From Stramenopiles sp. TOSAG23-3 (Eukaryota; Sar): a DNA stretch of 14,198 nucleotides. The stretch is taken from the NCBI GenBank assembly GCA_900128585.1, contig LT642335.1:1-14198 (forward strand), in the 5' to 3' direction. Both the position numbers and the translations under genes were made by a program. The notes beneath the pieces are model-generated. The model was not told the DNA's origin. It saw only the letters and a program-made list of their open reading frames with translations, and made no database searches. This document shows, one piece after another, positions 1 to 7,200 of this stretch (position 1 is its first letter; each line of letters begins with the position of its first letter).

Positions 1-162
1 TATTCCTTCTTTCTTTACTTTCATTTCAAAAACATTTCTACATTTCATTTACGAACACACTTACCCCCCCTTTTTACACGGTCGTTTTTTTCACGACAAT
101 CGCAAATTAAACGGATAAAGTCAAATTGAACCCGACAACCCATTTTACCTTTACAAAGCACC
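1..162. other. Left-edge leader region, no gene seen
   Basis: This is an AT-rich, pyrimidine-rich stretch ahead of the first gene. It contains a C7T5 run at 64-75 and a small hairpin with stem GTCGT (81-85) and ACGAC (93-97) and a T-rich loop. A short overlapping reading frame from 126 lies in another phase and looks like a shadow. The region probably holds the promoter and 5' untranslated leader of the gene at 163, but no copy of the ATACTATA motif used by inner genes was seen here. Confidence 0.4.
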
Positions 163-2361
163 ATGGCGCTCGCAAAGATGACACTACACACTCAAGTTGG
201 AAACGAAAACCGCACCGGCGAACCAGAAACTACGGGTCAAAACTTAGGCACTTGTTCGCTCTTGAAATATTATTTTGTGCCGTGGATTCTAACGGAAAAA
301 GACTTGGGTATTGAAAACTGGAATTATCTTGTCAAAATTGAGTTTAAACAATTCTTACGCGATGAAGCCATGCCTCCGAAAAAGATAAAAGAAAATGCTC
401 GCGCTTATTTTATTGAACATTTCGGGAATATGTTACGCGATGCCACCGCAGGATGGGAAGGCCTCTCTTGGGATATGATTGTTCGTATTTCTAAGGCGGG
501 TGATACGTTCGTTCCTGCTCCAAATGATTTTTGGAGAACACACAAGTTATTGGATAATTTTTTTATTCCAGCTTGTTACGAAGTTCATGAACTTACGTAT
601 AAAGACGAAAATGGAAATACTCATCATTATGTCAAAAACTACGCGGGATTGGAACTTTTAAATTTTTATTGTATGAAAATTTTGGACAACCTCGCACTAT
701 CCGTCCATAACGGAAAGTATCCGGATATGGAAACCGCGTCTAAACATTCGGAGTGTCCCGTCCCGGCGTTGAGTGAAGCGTTTGAAACAAAAGATTTGTT
801 TTTAAAGCAATTTTCGGATAAACAGCAAAAATTGATACGCGAAGGCAAAAGCCCTTATGCCACCCGAATGCGTCACTATGAATCAAATGGACGTAATGGA
901 ATGACAGCCGAAAGTTTCTCAGACAGAAATGGTGTAACATATTTGATGGGAACGAAAAGTCAAAGACGCAATATTTTTTACCAAGGCGAAACAAAATTTA
1001 GCCCGTCGTTTGGATTACCTGTGCCTAAAGGACACGGAGTTCAATTTAAACAGAAGAAATTTTCCTGTCATCGTGGTGATTATACCTATCTTACAAATGA
1101 AGGAACATATGACGCATTCATAAATACGGATGGTGACTTAGTGTATAAGACAACCGGTATAGTAAAATGCTACTATCCAAATGGAGAAATATGTGCCGAA
1201 ACAACTTCCAACGAAGAGGGTCAAGTAACTTTTTCTACTATGTTTCGCCCCGATGGCTCAATTTATCGCGAAGGGGAAGCACAAGGAGTAGCTCAATCTT
1301 ATTACTTTGTTGGAAAAGTAACCGATTATCGTTCAGACGGAAAGACAATTTTTTTCAAAGGATTTTTAGTCAATAACTCAATGATTGATTTTGACAAAGA
1401 TTACACCTTTTTCAAGAAAACTGGAACGGTCAGTAATGACATTGAAAAAGTAAAACAGTTCCTTACTGATGAAATTCGCAACGACACAATTTCTTTTAGG
1501 ACAGTTGAGTGGATACAAGATTCCATTAAACGTTACGAAAAGCAAAAGCGACAAGAAAAAGCCGAACGAGAAGCAGCAACCAGAAAAGCCGAAGAAGACG
1601 CACGTAAGGCAAGAGAAAAGGCCGAAGCTGAAAAAAGAAAGGCCGCCAAGCGAAAAAGATTAGTTGAAGAAGAAGCTATTAAGCTAAGTCATGTCCAACG
1701 ACAAATGGAATTAGCAAGAGAAACCCGTCGTAGGTCAGAACGGCTTCAAATTAACGAAATGGCCGCTTTTATTGAAGAAAGATGTAAAGCCGGCAATATG
1801 GATTTTGGCGTGTTTGGTATTCTCCACCAACAAAATAATGGCGGAGGCAACTATTCCTACACCGTAAAGAAAAACCGGAACAAGTCAAAAAAGAAGAAGT
1901 TGAACAAGCAAGATTTCTACGCGACCGCGAGCGACTTTGTTGAGAATTGTTTAAACAACAACCGAAAAAAGTTTGAAGAAATTATTAAGAAATTTATAAC
2001 TTTGAACGAAGGCGTAGAAGAATCCAAAACTGGTTCAGCACCCGAAGACGAAGACGAAGGCGAAAACGAAATTACCCAAAACAATCTACTGCCCGTGGGT
2101 GTGCCCGAAGAGCCCCCAACCCTTTATTTGTTAGAAGGTGACGATTATCTAAAAAAGCTTATTGAGATTATCGGGCAAGATGTTTATAACCACATGGAAA
2201 AAGTCAAAGACGCCCGAAAACCGAAAACGCCGAAAACGCAGAAAAAGAAGAAGCCAAACAAGAAGCGAAAACAACCAGGAGCATCTTCCAGTGGGAAAAA
2301 GCGTCGTGCCCCCAAAGCAAAAAAGCGTCGTCTTGTGAAATTTGACCGTCGTCTTGTGTAA
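163..2361 (+). CDS. Unrecognised 732-residue protein with MORN-like repeats, coiled coil and basic tail
   Basis: I do not recognise this family. The N-terminal part (about residues 30-300) looks like a folded domain rich in aromatic residues with no motif I can name. Residues about 313-400 contain turns such as YYPNGE, FRPDGSIY and YRSDGKTIFF, resembling MORN-type or toxin_15-like beta repeats; the match is loose. Residues about 450-540 form a highly charged Glu/Lys/Arg/Ala helix, almost certainly coiled coil. An acidic patch lies at 627-636. The last 48 residues (685-732) are very rich in Lys and Arg, suggesting nucleic-acid binding or nuclear targeting. The ATG at 163 sits in ACCATGG, a strong eukaryotic start context. 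Codons are visibly more GC-ending than in the inner genes. A family hairpin starts 11 bases after the stop. Function unknown; virion or host-interaction roles are both possible. Confidence 0.82.
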   Translation: MALAKMTLHTQVGNENRTGEPETTGQNLGTCSLLKYYFVPWILTEKDLGIENWNYLVKIEFKQFLRDEAMPPKKIKENARAYFIEHFGNMLRDATAGWEGLSWDMIVRISKAGDTFVPAPNDFWRTHKLLDNFFIPACYEVHELTYKDENGNTHHYVKNYAGLELLNFYCMKILDNLALSVHNGKYPDMETASKHSECPVPALSEAFETKDLFLKQFSDKQQKLIREGKSPYATRMRHYESNGRNGMTAESFSDRNGVTYLMGTKSQRRNIFYQGETKFSPSFGLPVPKGHGVQFKQKKFSCHRGDYTYLTNEGTYDAFINTDGDLVYKTTGIVKCYYPNGEICAETTSNEEGQVTFSTMFRPDGSIYREGEAQGVAQSYYFVGKVTDYRSDGKTIFFKGFLVNNSMIDFDKDYTFFKKTGTVSNDIEKVKQFLTDEIRNDTISFRTVEWIQDSIKRYEKQKRQEKAEREAATRKAEEDARKAREKAEAEKRKAAKRKRLVEEEAIKLSHVQRQMELARETRRRSERLQINEMAAFIEERCKAGNMDFGVFGILHQQNNGGGNYSYTVKKNRNKSKKKKLNKQDFYATASDFVENCLNNNRKKFEEIIKKFITLNEGVEESKTGSAPEDEDEGENEITQNNLLPVGVPEEPPTLYLLEGDDYLKKLIEIIGQDVYNHMEKVKDARKPKTPKTQKKKKPNKKRKQPGASSSGKKRRAPKAKKRRLVKFDRRLV

Positions 2362-2364
2362 TTT
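2326..2364 (+). repeat. 21-bp tandem duplication spanning the stop codon
   Basis: Two 18-base copies, 2326-2343 and 2347-2364, are spaced 21 bases apart and differ at one base. The change turns the lysine codon AAA of the first copy into the stop codon TAA of the second, so the protein ends with RRLVKFD followed by RRLV. Confidence 0.85.
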
Positions 2365-2371
2365 AAATTAT

Positions 2372-2447
2372 AAAAAAATACACCCCTTTTACGATAATTG
2401 GATTTCTATAAGAAAACACTAAAATCCGCCGGGGGGTGGGTTTTTTT
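2372..2447. terminator. Dispersed hairpin, copy 1 (subtype B, inverted)
   Basis: The left arm begins with seven A and then TACACCCC; the right arm is GGGGTGGG followed by seven T. An inner stem pairs GGATTT with AAATCC. It begins 11 bases after the stop of the 732-residue gene. Read on the - strand, its core matches copy 5 (13121-13198) at about 48 of 50 positions, so it lies in opposite orientation to the other four copies. It is a likely transcript 3'-end or polyadenylation signal, able to work in either direction because the arms are nearly palindromic. Confidence 0.75.
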
Positions 2448-2454
2448 AGTCTTG

Positions 2455-2464
2455 CTCTATATAT
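2455..2464 (+). promoter_or_regulatory. CTCTATATAT element at the start codon
   Basis: CTCTATATAT directly abuts the ATG of the small membrane-protein gene. It shares the CTATA core of the ATACTATA motif found at other starts but is a weaker match. Only 17 bases separate the upstream hairpin from this ATG, so the signal must be compact. Confidence 0.4.
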
Positions 2465-2701
2465 ATGAACACAACAGCGATTAACAATCCTTCTTTTAAC
2501 TACGAAACTTCAACCTACGTAATAATAGGCCTTTTAGTAATAAGCGAAGTCTTACCTTTTATTAGAAAAACAAAGGGTTCTGGCTTCCTCCATAGTATTG
2601 TGTGTTTATTAAGAGGAAGTCAATGTGTAGCAAAAAAATTAGCAGATGAAGTAGAAGAATTCACAAACGTAGAAAAGGCATCTAACCCGGAATCGGTATA
2701 A
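2465..2701 (+). CDS. Small membrane protein, 78 residues
   Basis: The protein has one clear hydrophobic segment at about residues 18-33 (YVIIGLLVISEVLPFI), a short basic turn (RKTKGSG), a second moderately hydrophobic or amphipathic helix at about 41-56 (FLHSIVCLLRGSQCVA), and an acidic, polar C-terminus. This one-membrane-pass plus amphipathic-helix design is common among small proteins of large and small eukaryotic DNA viruses, including virion membrane and holin-like proteins, but no specific family is assigned. The ATG at 2465 is the only sensible start; the CTATA-type element abuts it. The next gene follows 57 bases later on the same strand with its own promoter motif, so the pair need not be co-transcribed. 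Confidence 0.7.
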   Translation: MNTTAINNPSFNYETSTYVIIGLLVISEVLPFIRKTKGSGFLHSIVCLLRGSQCVAKKLADEVEEFTNVEKASNPESV

Positions 2702-2750
2702 TAATATTAATTGTGAAAACCATTTAAATAGAAAATTATAATATACAATA

Positions 2751-2758
2751 ATACTATA
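2751..2758 (+). promoter_or_regulatory. ATACTATA start-proximal motif
   Basis: An exact ATACTATA ends immediately before the ATG at 2759. The same octamer precedes the genes starting at 3749 (-) and 4254 (+). It is a probable core promoter or initiator of the element. Confidence 0.6.
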
Positions 2759-3016
2759 ATGTCATCTCCAGAATTGTCCGTATCCGTAAGCACGCTATTA
2801 GAGGTTTATAACAAATATGAATCTATCCGAAAAAATAATTTATTACGAAGCAAAAAATATCAAAAAACCGAAAAGGGTAAAGCAACCAAAAAACGATACA
2901 ATCAAAAATATTCCAAAACTGAAGCCGGAAAGGAAGCACAGCGTAAAGCAAATCAACGATACAGAAACAGGCTTAAATTGGAAAAACTCCAAAATCAACA
3001 GATTTCCGTAGTCTAA
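2759..3016 (+). CDS. Small basic protein with 17-residue repeats
   Basis: This 85-residue protein is strongly basic. It contains two full copies of a 17-residue repeat, residues 34-50 and 51-67, and the start of a third at 68. Each repeat begins with Tyr and follows the pattern Y-x-K-T-E-x-G-K-x(4)-R/K-x(2)-N-Q-K/R. The first 25 residues are less charged and could form a separate helix. The repeat of positively charged helix with conserved Tyr, Gly and Lys suggests nucleic-acid binding, perhaps genome compaction, but I cannot name a family. The gene carries an exact ATACTATA motif touching its ATG. It converges with the zinc-finger gene on the opposite strand, with a shared AT-rich hairpin between the two stop codons. 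An overlapping frame (2817-3011) is a shadow. Confidence 0.7.
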   Translation: MSSPELSVSVSTLLEVYNKYESIRKNNLLRSKKYQKTEKGKATKKRYNQKYSKTEAGKEAQRKANQRYRNRLKLEKLQNQQISVV

Positions 3017-3039
3017 GGCGATAAAATACCTATACATCG

Positions 3040-3080
3040 TGAAAATATCAACATATTTTTGATAAATCTTGATATTTTCA
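3040..3080. terminator. AT-rich hairpin between convergent genes
   Basis: A perfect 12-bp inverted repeat: TGAAAATATCAA at 3040-3051 and TTGATATTTTCA at 3069-3080, with a 17-base loop. It lies between the stop at 3016 (+) and the stop of the - strand gene, whose last codon (3078-3080) is inside the right arm. It may end both transcripts. It is unrelated in sequence to the five C/G-armed hairpins. Confidence 0.65.
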
Positions 3081-3749
3081 TACTTGAACCCATTTTTTGT
3101 TAATCTTTTCGTAATGTATTATTCTATTATTTTGTTTCAAAAAGTTTTCTCCTACTTTTCTAAGTTTTTGTATTATTTCCCCATCTTTTTGATTGTAATG
3201 TTCTTTGAGTATATAATGAGCTACTCTGAATTTATGGAAATTCTCTTTACTAATCCGCATTCGCTTGTTTCCAATCATTTTTACTTTGCGTATCATATCG
3301 GTGGCTATTTTACACACATCCCTGTTCATGTGACTTCGCAAAGCAGCCTTATTGTTCATCACAATCCGGTTACAACATGGACAAGGCCGTGCTTGATTGC
3401 TTTTCAATAATGTTTGAATATCAACTAATCGTTTATCCCTTCTACCTACACTACCAATGGCCGCTTGAACTATTGGCGTATCCATCAATGTAGTGAAGGA
3501 TGTTTGTAGTGTTTTAAAATAATCCATTAACGCCTTTAAATTATTACTAAGGGTTAGGTAGTCGCCATCGCTTAATTTCTCGTGAAATAGACAAACATCA
3601 TCTATGGCCGATTGAATCGCAGAAAGCTTAATAATCAAATCCCGGTTATTTTGACGTTGTTCCGAACTTCTATGGGAAATATTGGTATTGGCATGTTGAA
3701 GTGCTTCATGAAGCACAGAGTTATTGCTCGCATCTTGAATAGTATTCAT
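3078..3749 (-). CDS. Zinc-finger protein, 223 residues
   Basis: Residues 121-148 contain a zinc-finger-like pattern: C123-x2-C126-x13-H140-x5-C146, with an extra Cys at 125. The spacing is that of a C2HC or variant C2H2 finger, which commonly binds DNA, RNA or a protein partner. The N-terminal 100 residues are predicted mostly helical (polar first 35, then heptad-like hydrophobics), and the region after the finger is basic (many Lys and Arg to the C-terminus). That architecture would fit a transcription or DNA-binding accessory factor, but this is an inference. The ATG at 3749 follows a TATAGTAT/ATACTATA motif by seven bases. It converges on the 85-residue basic protein gene, and its stop codon lies within the AT-rich hairpin. 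Confidence 0.72.
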   Translation of the reverse strand: MNTIQDASNNSVLHEALQHANTNISHRSSEQRQNNRDLIIKLSAIQSAIDDVCLFHEKLSDGDYLTLSNNLKALMDYFKTLQTSFTTLMDTPIVQAAIGSVGRRDKRLVDIQTLLKSNQARPCPCCNRIVMNNKAALRSHMNRDVCKIATDMIRKVKMIGNKRMRISKENFHKFRVAHYILKEHYNQKDGEIIQKLRKVGENFLKQNNRIIHYEKINKKWVQV

Positions 3750-3756
3750 TTTGCTA

Positions 3757-3764
3757 TATAGTAT
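3757..3764 (-). promoter_or_regulatory. ATACTATA motif for the zinc-finger gene
   Basis: Read on the - strand this is an exact ATACTATA, ending seven bases before the ATG of the zinc-finger gene. It matches the motif before the genes at 2759 and 4254. Confidence 0.6.
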
Positions 3765-3817
3765 TACATAAATATATCTTTAAGCTATTTTTTATATTAA
3801 TTAATATATTTTGCGCG

Positions 3818-3960
3818 ATGCTATAATGGGTTCAACAAGCAAGAATGAGGCGGTCTAAAAACGGGGCAGGGTTAAGCAATTTTGCCTAATACAGAAAATC
3901 ATAGGCAAGACAGAAAAAACAATACGATATATGGTAAGAACCCAAAAGTTGTCCATGTAA
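3818..3960 (+). pseudogene. Possible decayed small gene, micro-gene or structured RNA ahead of an orphan hairpin
   Basis: ATGCTATA (3818-3825), one base off the ATACTATA motif, touches an ATG at 3826, the same spacing as at 2759. The frame reads ten codons to a TAA at 3856, then stays open for 33 more codons to a TAA at 3958. The family hairpin begins three bases later, as it does after real genes. The post-stop stretch is basic. This looks like a 44-codon gene with one nonsense codon, or a gene now reduced to ten codons. Alternatively it is an untranslated RNA: TGGGTTC (3827-3833) can pair with GAACCCA (3938-3944), enclosing TTGCCTA (3882-3888) paired with TAGGCAA (3902-3908). The sequence alone does not decide between these. 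Confidence 0.3.
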
Positions 3961-3963
3961 CAC

Positions 3964-4041
3964 AAAAAAAACCCACCCCTTTTACGAAAATGTGTTTTTT
4001 ATAAGGAATACCCAAAATCGTAAAAGGGGTGGGTTTTTTTT
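3964..4041. terminator. Dispersed hairpin, copy 2 (subtype A)
   Basis: A perfect 24-bp inverted repeat: eight A, CCCACCCC, TTTTACGA at 3964-3987, and the exact complement at 4018-4041. Inside, GTGTT can pair with AATAC. It is the cleanest of the five copies and the only one not placed after an intact gene: it sits between two divergent genes, three bases beyond the 3826-3960 candidate. Confidence 0.8.
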
Positions 4042-4241
4042 AACTCATTATATTTTTTGTGATGCTCTAACCCTCCTTCTAACTCCACCCAATTAAGTAT
4101 TTTAATTCAATTTTCTAATTTTTAACCCTAACTCTAACATTATTCTGTAATGCTGTGTGGTGTTAAGAAACTTAATTAGTAGTGTTATATGTAGGGTTAC
4201 GCAATTAATTAATTAATAAAATGACTTAAAGAGATGCCGTC
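4042..4241. other. AT-rich divergent intergenic DNA with telomere-like words
   Basis: No gene is supported in these 200 bases. The stretch is AT-rich and contains CTAACCCT (near 4066), TAACCCTAACTCTAAC (near 4121) and the reverse form TAGGGTTA (near 4192), plus a run of ATTA/TTAA words near 4205. It is the second part of the 504-base gap between the zinc-finger gene and the primase-helicase. A role in replication initiation or as a promoter is possible because it directly precedes the replication gene, but nothing proves it. Confidence 0.3.
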
Positions 4242-4249
4242 ATACTATA
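4242..4249 (+). promoter_or_regulatory. ATACTATA motif for the primase-helicase
   Basis: An exact ATACTATA ending four bases before the ATG at 4254. It supports that ATG as the start, or at least a transcript beginning near here. Confidence 0.6.
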
Positions 4250-4253
4250 ACAT

Positions 4254-7200
4254 ATGAATGCTCCTTCGTGTTCCAGCGTATATTCCGCCTCCATGGCCAA
4301 ATCTAATACTAAACCCAAAAAGGGTAAGCAACCTAAAAAGGGTTCAGCAACCCAAAAGGGGTTGGGCAAAAAAAAACTGTCCGCCGCCCAAATTAAAGCT
4401 AATATTATTAAATCCAGTTATAGTATGATTGATATTAATAAAGTAAAAAGAGTAACACCATTAAAAAAAGGGATGTTGTTCTTTTTTAAGAAACACAAAC
4501 CCGGATGTCCAAAAGGTAAGCGATGTAAGTGTTATAAGCCTTTTGAGTTCTTACACAAAAATTTACAAGATGATGAAATTCTATTAAAAATTGTAGAGCC
4601 TACTCATAGAGGCAAAGACAATAAAGGAGAAGCTCATATGTTTGGTAAGGCGAAAAGGGATGATGTAATTCAAAAAATAAAAACCAAGCAAATGTATTTA
4701 CAAGAATGTTTAAATGAAAACAGACCATTTCGCTTATTGCTTGATATTGATGGGTATAACCAAAATTGCCTTCAAAATACCGTAACGCTATTACAAGACC
4801 TATTTGGTAAAAATGTTAAAATGGCTATAAGCGGTAGTATAGCAATGAAGAAAAAGAAAGACGATAGTGAAGCAAGAAAGTTTTACTCGTATCATATTAT
4901 TCTACCCGAAATCATTTTTGATAATTTGGAACATTTTAGCGATTCAGGAATGGAACAGTGGCTTGCTAAAATTGTTGATAGTGATGAAAACAGTGAAACC
5001 TACAATGGGATTGATGTAGGCATTTATAATAAAAATAGGGCTTTTAAGATGCCAAACCAAAAAAAGCCTTATAATGATGATAGTAGAATACAAAAGGTTT
5101 TACAAGACAAGAACATGGAACACCATATTTATAGTATTCTTCCTAATACAGAATATTCACCACTATCCGAAATTGTAATTGAGAAGCTAAATGAAATAAA
5201 AAAAGAAGCCGGGCTTAAAAAGATAAAATCGGTTAGTGGGCGAATATCAGGGGGAAAAAGAATAAAACGAGCAAAAGGCTCTAAGCGGTTTATTGATAAT
5301 TATGCTCATATCAAGAAAATAGAAGGGCAAGAAGCACCGCTTATTGATTTGGCAAATACCTACAATGCTGATTTGCTTATGAATATCCCAAATCTGAAAA
5401 GCAACCCATTAGGGCATAATGGACATTGGTTAGTGCTGCTGTGGGCATACCACAATAAAAATATTTCGTGGGAACAATACCAATTATGGGAAGCCACGTA
5501 TGATGGTGCTGAAAAGCAATATTTTGAAAAAGATGATTGGGACGCTTGTGCGGACTGTAATTGTCATTTGAAGAACAAACACATGCGTCTGTTAATTGAA
5601 CGGTTTTGGGGAAAAATACCAACACCGGCATTTCGCAATATGAAAAAAGAATTTCTTGACGTGGATACAAAAGGAGCTCTTGTAATCAAAAGAAAATGGA
5701 TGAGCAGCGAGGACATAGACGATAAAAAAGCTCAACTTTACTGTGTTGGCATGGGCGGTGGTAAAACGTATGTAACCATAGAATACTTGATTAAGAGGAT
5801 AAACGAGAATCCTGACCTAAAAGTGCTTTGGATTACAAATCGGGTAAGTATGGCTACAAACTTAGAACCACGATTAAACGATAAGAAAGAAGGAAACGAT
5901 AAAAATTTAAAATTAATAGAAAATAAAAAAATGAAGGAATTTGAGGCCTTGAACAAACAAGTGGAAAAATTACAAAAAAGCCTCGTTGATATAAAACATA
6001 GCAAAGCCAATTATAATCAAAAAGTTCTATTTGAACATTTGAGCGTTAATACACGAATAGAGCGGATTGAACAAAAAATCATAAAGAAACAAGAAGAAGC
6101 CGAAGAATTAAAGAGTTCGTTTCTTGTTCGTGATTTAGATTTTCAGCATTATAAACGATGTAAAGGAAAAGAGATTCGCGACGCAAACCGGGTTATATGC
6201 GAGCTGGAAAGCTTACACAGAGTAGAACACATAAAATACAATATTGTCGTTGTTGATGAACTGGAGAGTGTGTTTAACAGTTTTAGTTCAGACCAGTGCC
6301 ATAACAACATTGGCGATAATTATAAACACAACTACTTTACCTTCCAAAATTTAATTAAGAACTGTGATAAGTTTTTTGGTATGGACGCATATTTAAACAA
6401 ACGAAGCATTAACTACTTGAAAATGATTGATGAAGACATGAAGATAAATCTTGTTATTCGCGACCCTGAATTCAATGATAAGAAACAGGTTATTTTGTAT
6501 AATCAGTGGGAATGGGTTGAAAAGGCCATTGAACGAGTAAAGGCTGGTGAGAACATTTATATGTTTTATCCATACAAAAAAGAAAAAGGGTCAATGTTGA
6601 AGAAAAGTATGGAAGGGTTGGCAAAGACAATTGCGGTTGGGGCAAATATTCCAGAAGAACTTGTAAGATTTTACCATGGAGAAATAGGCGATGCGGACTT
6701 AAAAAAGCTTGACGATGTTAATACGGAATGGAGGAAGTATAGAGTGGTTATTACTAACACAAAGATTACTGTAGGTGTTAATTTCTCAGTTAAAGATTAC
6801 TTTGATTCATGCTTTTTGTGTTACGCAGATTGGGTAAGCCCCAGGGACGTAATTCAAAGTAGTTGTCGTGTTAGGTATTTCAATACCGATAAAATTTATA
6901 CCACAAAATTACCAAATATTTTCGCGGCAGAGGCATGTAAGAAAAGAGCAAAAAAGGATGAAGGAGAGGATTTGGATTGTGATGATGAATATGATATGGA
7001 ATTGAACAATGAGTTAAAAACACCACACTTGCCTGATGAACCACGATTTCTTATGGGCGATACATATTTGGAAAAGCAAGACAAAAAGCCTTTTAGATAC
7101 ATGATTCAATTTTTAACCGATGAATACTTCGCAAGAGGCCTACCCCTTCTTCTTCATTATTTTAAAGTATCCGGTTACACCATCTCTTACACCAAAAACT

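Noticed and set aside
63-80. Possible sixth, one-armed copy of the dispersed hairpin
   Set aside because: Only a C-run, T-run and ACG resemble the left arm; there is no right arm or loop core nearby.
126-314. 62-codon frame overlapping the start of the first large gene
   Set aside because: It overlaps the 732-residue frame in another phase and has no recognisable feature or motif.
3069-3410. 113-codon hydrophobic + strand frame
   Set aside because: It is antisense to the zinc-finger gene, whose Cys/His pattern and ATACTATA motif support the - strand; the hydrophobicity is typical of the complement of Lys-rich codons.
3826-3950. tRNA in the divergent gap
   Set aside because: GGGTTC is present but no T-arm, acceptor stem or anticodon arm can be formed.
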